Assembly: GCF_027943255.1 (NCBI RefSeq)
Contig: NC_072895.1
Location: 43,436,001-43,500,000, forward strand
Direction: 5' to 3'
Source of the DNA: Anastrepha obliqua
Taxonomy: Eukaryota; Arthropoda; Insecta; Diptera; Tephritidae
Length of the DNA stretch: 64,000 nt
Shown here: one piece after another, positions 57,290 to 64,000 of the stretch
Position numbering within the stretch: the first letter of the stretch is position 1
Layout of the letters: each line of letters begins with the position of its first letter
Notes under the pieces: generated by a model
The model's database searches: none
The model's input: the letters and a program-made list of their open reading frames with translations, nothing else
What the model was told of the DNA's origin: nothing
Translations under genes and position numbers: made by a program

Positions 57290-58810
57290 AACGTTCCTTT
57301 ATTTACGCATGCTTGACGTAATAACGCATGCTTGGTGTAATACTTAAACCCAAGCTCCACTGGAAGTTGCACATAGAAAATCGAGTTAAGAAGGCCAATA
57401 TAGCCTTCTACGCCTGTAAATCTATGTTCGCAAAAAATGGGGTCTGAAGCCAAGTGTCGTACTTTGGATGTACAACTTAGTGGTTCCGTCAACTTTGACA
57501 CACGGTTGCCTAGTTTGGTGGGTAGCTCTTCAGAAGGGCTACAACACCCCTAAACTAGAGAGAGTGCAGAGAACTGCATGTGTGGACATCACTGGTGCTT
57601 GTAGAACATGTCCCACTGCTGCGCTCAACGGTATTCTGCACTTACTTCCTGTAGATCTGCAGGTTAAATCCATTGCTGCTCAGAGTGTTATTGGGTTGAA
57701 GGAGATTGGCCTTTAGAGACAACTTCCTGTAGGACATAGTAGCATCTTGAAGCAGATGTCCCCCTCCTTCTCAGTTCTTCGCACTGACCTCTCCATCCGC
57801 AAACTGTGTTTTGAGATGTGTGCTAGGGCTATCTTTCCGAGCAGGCAAGACTGGAAGGAGGGGAGAGCCGGCACGGATATAGGTACCTCTGTTTTCACTG
57901 ACGGATTCAAGATAGAATCTGGAGTGGGAGCGGGGTTTACTCTAAATCTGCCAGCATTTAGGTCTCCTTTAAACTGCCGGAAACAAGCAGCGTTTTTCAA
58001 GCAGAGGTCTTCGCGATCATGCAAGCATGCTAAATGCTGTTAGGAGGGAGACATTAATATTTTTTCCGATAGTCAAGCTGCGATCAAGACCCTATCGTCG
58101 CCGTATTGCAGCTCTCTTCTGGTGTTTTCCTGTAAGGAGGAACTCAAACGTTTCGAGCGTACAGGAAACATTTCCCTTATCTGGGTTCCTGGGCACAGTA
58201 ATATACATAGAGGGAAATGAAATTGCCGATGAGCTTGCCAGGAAAGGGTCGACAGAACCGGTTTCAGCTATCCCCTTCTCAGACATCGGTGTCCTCTTGA
58301 CCGTTGTTAAAGGGAAACTACACAATTTCTTTCTAAAACAGCTCAAGAGCAGGTCTGTCTCATCGTGTGCTATTTCGAAAACCCTATGGCCCCAATACGG
58401 TAGAAACAGAACGCTTGAGGTGATGGGAAACCCCCGCCATTCAATTTCCAAACTTATTGCGGTGATCACTGGCCACTGGGTGATCGGCACTCACGCGGAG
58501 AAGCTTGGAATTCCGTACAACCCCTATTGCAGAAGCTGTGGAGATCCTGCAGAGAAAGAGACAGTGAAACACTTTCTCTGCAAATGTCCGGCTCTGGCGG
58601 CTAGGCGCTTGTGATTCCTTAGCGTGCCCTTTGGGGATGACTTGAAGAAATTCTAAAGTCTAGATCCGTTTTCTCTCCTCTACTACATCAAGCACTGGAT
58701 GGTTATAGACGGGTTTTCTCTTCCCTAAATCTTTTCACAGGTAATGGTCCACATTATGGTATCAAAACGGCACGTAAAAGCTACTTAAAATGTACTTGGG
58801 GTACTCTTGC
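57290..58810 (+). pseudogene. Degenerate non-LTR retrotransposon: reverse transcriptase C-terminal region, RNase H and end
   Basis: LGVILKPKLHWKLHIENRVKK (57335-57400) is the thumb/connection region downstream of the reverse transcriptase. VVPSTLTHGCLVWW (near 57485) and ERVQRTACVDITGA (57560) follow. The RNase H domain begins at SVFTDGFKIESGVGAGF (57892), where a Ser normally follows the Gly. It continues after a frameshift with FSDSQAAIKTLSSP (58061) and then GNEIADELARKGS (58210). The C-terminal CX2C segment YCRSCGDPAEKETVKHFLCKC (58525-58590) is present. At least two frameshifts and a stop interrupt it. The end is marked by ACCTAACCTAACAT at about 58800 with an A-rich tail. It is a 5'-truncated, dead copy of an RNase H-bearing LINE. 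Confidence 0.85.
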
Positions 58811-59929
58811 CATCTTACCTAACCTAACATCGAAAAAAAATTTATAAAAAAAATTTTAATCTTAAAAAGATACATAAAAAACTCTTTTGCACTTCACATT
58901 AAATGATGATGGCTGTTGTTAATACGCATCTATTAAATTATTGATCCGTCTTTTATTACTTATGCGATTATTTGTTGTTGGAGACATGCAGTTTTGCTCC
59001 TTGTTTTACATTTTTTCTTTTTTTCAAGTTAGCACACACATGTACGTGTTACCACCATTGTTGTTGTTTTGATTAGTGCTCCCACTTGTTTTGTTGTTGC
59101 TGTTGTCTTTAGACAGCATCTAACCGTTTTTCGCGCCAGAATTGATGTAGAATTAGCGGTATTTTCATGGTAAAACGCAGTGCATACCTCAATGCAAGCT
59201 GTTCTTGGATTTTTTTTTTTTTTTTAATTTTTTGTCGAGTGATAAATATGCGTAGATCACGGCAGATTCGAACGTTTGATGTTCGCAGGAAGATGAAGTT
59301 ACATGGAAAGTTGTTTACACATATACGTTCAAGCCATTTGTTATGAAAGTTACTTCTCAAGTTTTAATATTTCTTAGTCATTTAAAAAAATTTAAGACTC
59401 GATATAGTTTACCTTTATTGCATGTTTTCAATAAGCCACAGTATTTCTTATTTATTCATAATTTGTTATTGGCTTTTTATATCGAAATATGAATGCAAAT
59501 ATTAAACGACTTGATAGTTATTTATATAAAGTGAAAATTCCTCGCAGAACTATATTAGAAGCAAACTAAATTATTATTTAAATTTTCCAAGCATACCTGT
59601 GTGTAGATGATTGTCATTTTACCGACATCTTAAAACTTTAGAGAAATAAAAGTTTAAAAATCGAAGCTTTTTCAATGCTAATCAAATAAATCAACCCATT
59701 TTAGGATGCAACGGTGGCCCTGCTTGTCATATTTCACATACTTCAATTGAATTTAAATCATCCAGAATTTAGCAATAGGGGTTAAGGGTCTTACAAAAGT
59801 AACGCCTAAACGTCTGTAATGAATAATTCCTAGACGATTCTTTTTTTATGTCATATGTGACATTTACAATTTTAACCATGGATACTTCCACAATAGAGCA
59901 ATGCGTTAGAATTATTAAAACTTGTTATG
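58811..59929. other. Stretch with no supported gene
   Basis: AT-rich sequence with GTTGTTGTT tracts near 59060 and 59095. No coding pattern was recognised. Confidence 0.45.
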
Positions 59930-60540
59930 AAAAGGTCGATCTTTAAGAACAACATATCGCAAAATTCATCTTTAGTGATGAAGCTTATTTTACACTGAAT
60001 GGATTTGTTGCATCTGGGGTGAAGAAAAGCCTCGAGTAATTTCTGAAAAATCATTATGTTCACCCAAATATACTGTTTGATGTGGTTTTTGGACTGGAAG
60101 AATAATTCGCCAGCTTTTCTTCCGGTCAATGGACATCGCGGTAGATAACTAATTGAAGATTTTATGTGGCCTAAGCTTGAAGGAATACATACAGACGATC
60201 TTTATTTCCAACAGAATAGAGCCACAACTCACGAAATATGCGAAAACATTGCATTATTGCGATCTAAGTTTTCCGGTCAATTAATTTCACACAATGGTGA
60301 CATAAACTAACCGCCAGGATTGTGCGATTTAACTCCATTAGACTAGTTTTTGTGGTATTTTTTGAAAAGTAAAGTTTATGTGAATAAGCCATTAATGATT
60401 CCACACCTGAAACACAACATTCGGGTCGAGATTGCTGGACTTAATGCGATAATGTGTGAGCGAGTTCTTGAAAATTTTAGTTCTCGTATGACGGCCTGCA
60501 GACGTGTCTTTTTTCACATATAATTGTTAGAGCCCTATTT
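59930..60540 (+). pseudogene. Degenerate Tc1/mariner-superfamily transposase
   Basis: FIFSDEAYFTLNGFV (near 59970) is the first catalytic aspartate block. After frame changes, CACCCAAATATACTG leads into a VWCGLW-like region and DLYFQQNRATTHE (60200-60230), the second aspartate block, where the usual QQDxA reads QQNRA. A CDLTPLD(Y/F)-like segment, read in another frame at 60325-60350, is the third. It has many stops. The block order matches the relic at 10.4-11.1 kb, so both may belong to one family. Confidence 0.6.
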
Positions 60541-61914
60541 TGAACAAAAATAGTGAAACCTGAAAGAACCTTAATTTGTATATGTTTTCTTATAACACAA
60601 CAGTTAGGCATGTTTTTGAAAGCCCATTTAATTTTGTGTATTCATGAAACACTTGCTAAGCTGCTGTAAAAGAGGATTAATCGAATTGAGCGACAACCAG
60701 GGAGTCAATTGGAGTGTTCCATTTCATTTCAGTACGAATACTTGATTGAAAGGATGCCTGTAACCAAGTGAATTGAAATGTTGCCGAACATTATTCTCAC
60801 TTGGCCTTGAGGTGGTGATGGTACACATTTCTTATTATATATATGTAGTACATATGTATGCAATCATTTAAGAACAAAAGTTGGAAAAAAGTTTTTTAAT
60901 GCATGGAACTTTACTTTTTGCCCCTTAGATCCACTACGGATTAAGCTCTTTAAAAACACAGATTTTTTAGTCGGTTTTTTAATTTTTTTGCTATATCCTT
61001 GCTCTGTGTACTTATGTTAATATGTGCTCACATATTTAAGTACACATATAAGAGGCATACAATTTACTACAATATATTACACAGTTACAGAGGTTTTGTT
61101 TAATTAAATTTCAAATATAAATTGAAAATATTTAGTGTTTGTTACATTGTAGCACTGGCTTTTTAAAACAGTATTTCGACGTTTTCAAGATTTCTGAATG
61201 AAGTCATTAGCAACGAATATCCAGAGTATCCATGTAACCATTCTGTAGAGCCATTGGGAGTGGACTCATTCAACATATGGGTCAGAAATCAGCATATTAT
61301 TTCTTAAAATCCAAACGTCGGACGTACCTCCCTGATTGCACATTTTTGGAGAATTATAAGTAGTTATTTTATAATATTGAAATTTCTATTTGGGTTTTTT
61401 AAATGCTGCCACAAACAATTGTTGACTTGATTTCACACATTCGATCAATCGAGCAATTTGAATCGAATCGATGTGACGTTATTATAATTGACAATTTTGC
61501 AGATTTCTTCCAAAAAGGAGCTACTGCTAGCGATTTCAACATAGCGACTATTAAACAATCATGAGATTACCTCAAGCTATTATGTGTTGCGCCTAGCACT
61601 TGTTAAAGCAAGTTGAATCTAAATATTACAATTTGCATATTTAGCACAACCGGAAGTAATCAGAGCCCAGTTACAGAAAGGTGGAAGGGTGCTGTGGCTT
61701 ACCAACGGCGTTTCTAAAAGAATACTAACAATTTAGTACCTAAGCGATCTCATATCGTCATCAATTCTTCTAAAAATTGATCAATTTGTAGGCTAAGTAT
61801 AATAAGGAGGAAGCTGAAAAAATTTTGATGTTGTTGAAAACTTTGGAATCTACAGCATTAAAGTGAAATATATTCATTTTTGGGTGGCCGTCGTAGTTTG
61901 TTTGTTTGTTAACA
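60541..61914. other. Stretch with no supported gene
   Basis: AT-rich sequence with ATATGTATG-type microsatellites near 60840. No coding pattern was recognised. Confidence 0.45.
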
Positions 61915-62160
61915 GGCCGTGGTAGTCGAATGCATTGGTGCGTGACTATCAGTCGGAAGAGCGTAGGTTCGAAACACGGGACAAGAACCACCAACTGACA
62001 GAAAAAATGTTTTCTAATAGCGGTCGCCGCTCGGCAGCCAATGACAAACCTTCGAATGTATTTCTGCATTGAAAAGGCTCCTAATTAAGAAACCATCTAC
62101 CATTCAGAGGAGGAGGAGGAGTAGCTCGTCCAATTACGCCCCAATTATCTATTTTTTTTA
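61915..62160 (+). mobile_element. tRNA-derived SINE, copy L (diverged)
   Basis: The head (GTGGTAGTCGAATGCATTGG and AGGTTCGAAACACGG) and body (CTAATAGCGGTCGCCGCTCGGCAG, TTTCTGCATTGAAAAGGCTCC) are recognisable. A deletion joins CATTCAGAGG directly to the AGGAGGAG region near 62105, and the end reads GCCCCAATTATCTATTTTT. Confidence 0.8.
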
Positions 62161-63599
62161 ATTTTGCTGTTTAAAGTGAAATCTCTTTAACTCCTTTTAA
62201 CATTTTTCTTATTTTATTTATATTTTTTAGTATAAACGACACTTCGAAACAGACAATTGGTAAAGAAATAATATTTTTTGTAACTTTTTTTTTGAAGAAA
62301 AACAGATTTTTTTTTATTTTTGAAAAACTTGGATCACTTGACATGAAATTGCTCGTTAAAATAGAAATTTTTACTATGGAAAATTTTGGAAAATTTTAGT
62401 AAAGTATAAAACGATATTCAGGGTTTACACGCAGAAATTGGGGATTTCCCAGTCTATATTGCGGCTTAAGATCTTGGCTTTCATCGTTTTAAGGTCAAAT
62501 TAAGCCTAGAAGTGAAGCCAGTTGGTTGTTGTTGCTATTGTAACAGCATAAAATGTTCCCCATAAATACTTAAGGGGCACTACTAAAATGCTGGTACTTG
62601 GCGGCACATAAATGTGGGTCGTTCCGGTAACTTTCGCGTCATCATTTGAAGCACCGAAGCGTCTTCGATTGTTATCTGCTAAATATGTATTAAGAATTTT
62701 ATTATTTTATAGAAATTTATGTTTTAGAAAATTCTATAAATTTAGTATCTTTTTTATGAAATCTTAAACTTAAGCAAGAATTATTATTATGAAAGACATT
62801 TTTTTATCGCACAAGTATTCTCCCAAGAATATTGTTGTGCAACTTATTAATTCAGTGCTTCCCGCTTTTAGGGGTATTAACATACTTCTTATCAAGAATG
62901 TTACTTTTGGTCCAGAGGTGTAATAATGTTGAGGAAAGATTCCTAAAGAAATTTTACGATTAGTTTAGGCCAGGGAGCCACAAAATATTTGCCTACAAAT
63001 TTTCTAGAATTTTTAATTTATACAGCTTGCCACACAGGCAGTGAGTGCTGCAAATTTCGTCCATTGAATTTTTTTAATATATTTTTGCCCGCTCGTTCAC
63101 CAGACATCCACCTCTTCTTCTTCTATCCAGTGAAACACATTTCAAAACAAATTTACAAATATTTATTGTAACTTTTATTCAACTTTTTTCTGCGTTTTCT
63201 GCTTGTTTTTGTAAAAAAAGGTGAGCTGCTTTTATATGAAGGTAAACATTTGTTTTTGGTGTAATCCATTTTTTGTACATAATTGATTTTTTTTTTTTTT
63301 TTTTTTTTTTGAACATGAAACTTTTCGTGTACGGCCACTTTATCATTGAAATCATAATTGTGCTTTCTCACGCCAAAAATTTTGCAATTTCATGCCATTG
63401 AATTCAATTCAAGTCATTTTAGGCTTCTTAGTTTTTTTTTAATATTTTGCCTACGCACGATTCACTAACAAAACACTTAAAAATTTGACACGCACATTAA
63501 TACATTTTTTTCTCAAGTTTCTGCAAATCGGCTGAACACAATTTTTTCAAAGAACACACACTTGCAACGCTCATACCCACCGCCTTTTGTTTTGTTGTT
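62161..63599. other. Stretch with no supported gene; possible short dispersed repeat
   Basis: AT-rich sequence. At 62524-62640, TTGTTGTTGCTATTGTAACAGCATAAA, then CCCCATAAATACTTAAGGGG and GTGGGTCGTTCCGGTAAC resemble a repeat I have seen widely in higher flies, at moderate identity. A 23-bp T-run lies at about 63288-63310. Confidence 0.4.
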
Positions 63600-64000
63600 G
63601 TTATTATTATATTTGTTCGAAAACGATGCGATTCTTGACTAAAAAGTGATACTTCAGCAAACATTCAACTTTGAACGCAACGAAACCCTAAACATTAATA
63701 CCGCAGAACCGCACGAGAGGTGTCTACCTTTAGCCGTAATGGGTAGAATCGTGTAACAACGCGTTAGCGACACAAAGCGACAGGTGTTACTGCACGCCGG
63801 CACGTTTTTACTCAAACTGAAGCAAGCTCGCTTCTAGCCGGTGAATGCGAGGCAAAGCAAAGGTGAGCGAAATAACGTGGAGCCGGCAATGATCTTGTTG
63901 TTTGAGCACTCACTCACACTTACTTATACGCTTTGCGATCTGACTCTCTCTCGCTCTCTTTGAATGCTATGTTTTTCTTCGCCTCACTTTTAAGTTAATA
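63600..64000 (-). promoter_or_regulatory. Possible promoter or 5' region of an adjacent gene (tentative)
   Basis: The composition becomes richer in G+C and CpG here. A TCTCTCTCGCTCTCTT tract (63945-63960; GAGA-type sites on the minus strand) and CTTCAGTTTGAG on the minus strand (63815-63826), with an initiator-like TCAGTT, fit a fly promoter facing left. No coding start can be tied to it, and the window ends. Confidence 0.25.

Overview
The window looks like repeat-rich nuclear DNA from a higher dipteran, most likely a tephritid fruit fly. That placement is an inference from the transposon families and from a short interspersed element (SINE) whose sequence I associate with tephritid genomes. 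The DNA is AT-rich, full of microsatellites and low-complexity tracts. I see no convincing multi-exon host gene, so the segment is probably intergenic or deep intronic. Nearly every coding signal belongs to a transposable element.

The two best-preserved elements lie in the middle. At 31318-36771 is a full-length I-clade non-LTR retrotransposon with both ORFs open, catalytic residues present, an initiator at its exact 5' end, a 3' hairpin, an (AAAT)n-like tail and a 14-bp target-site duplication. Its two ORFs are in the same frame and separated only by TAG followed at once by ATG. At 37842-39098 is a full-length mariner with matching terminal repeats, TA duplications and an intact DD34D triad. 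One extra T in a T-run separates the usual start from the rest of the transposase.

Region by region: 0-8 kb holds a LINE fragment, a SINE, a 530-bp element with about 85-bp inverted ends, a purine/pyrimidine foldback unit and a second LINE relic. 8-20 kb holds a SINE, a Tc1/mariner relic, more LINE relics and an internally deleted mariner. 23-25 kb holds a mariner 5' end split by a TTAA-flanked foldback element, followed by a Tc1/mariner-type MITE. 26.7-27.2 kb is a hexanucleotide array. 30-39 kb holds SINE pieces and the two well-preserved elements. 42-53 kb holds several SINEs, a degenerate mariner and an RNase H relic. 53-64 kb holds AT-rich periodic sequence, an RNase H-bearing LINE relic, another Tc1/mariner relic, a last SINE and a GC-richer right edge that could be promoter-like.

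These elements do not form a host pathway, but they relate to one another. The tRNA-headed SINE (about 12 copies or pieces) shares a two-part 3'-end motif with the LINE fragment at the left edge, which points to that LINE family as a candidate partner for its mobilisation. Several insertions are nested, giving a relative order of events.
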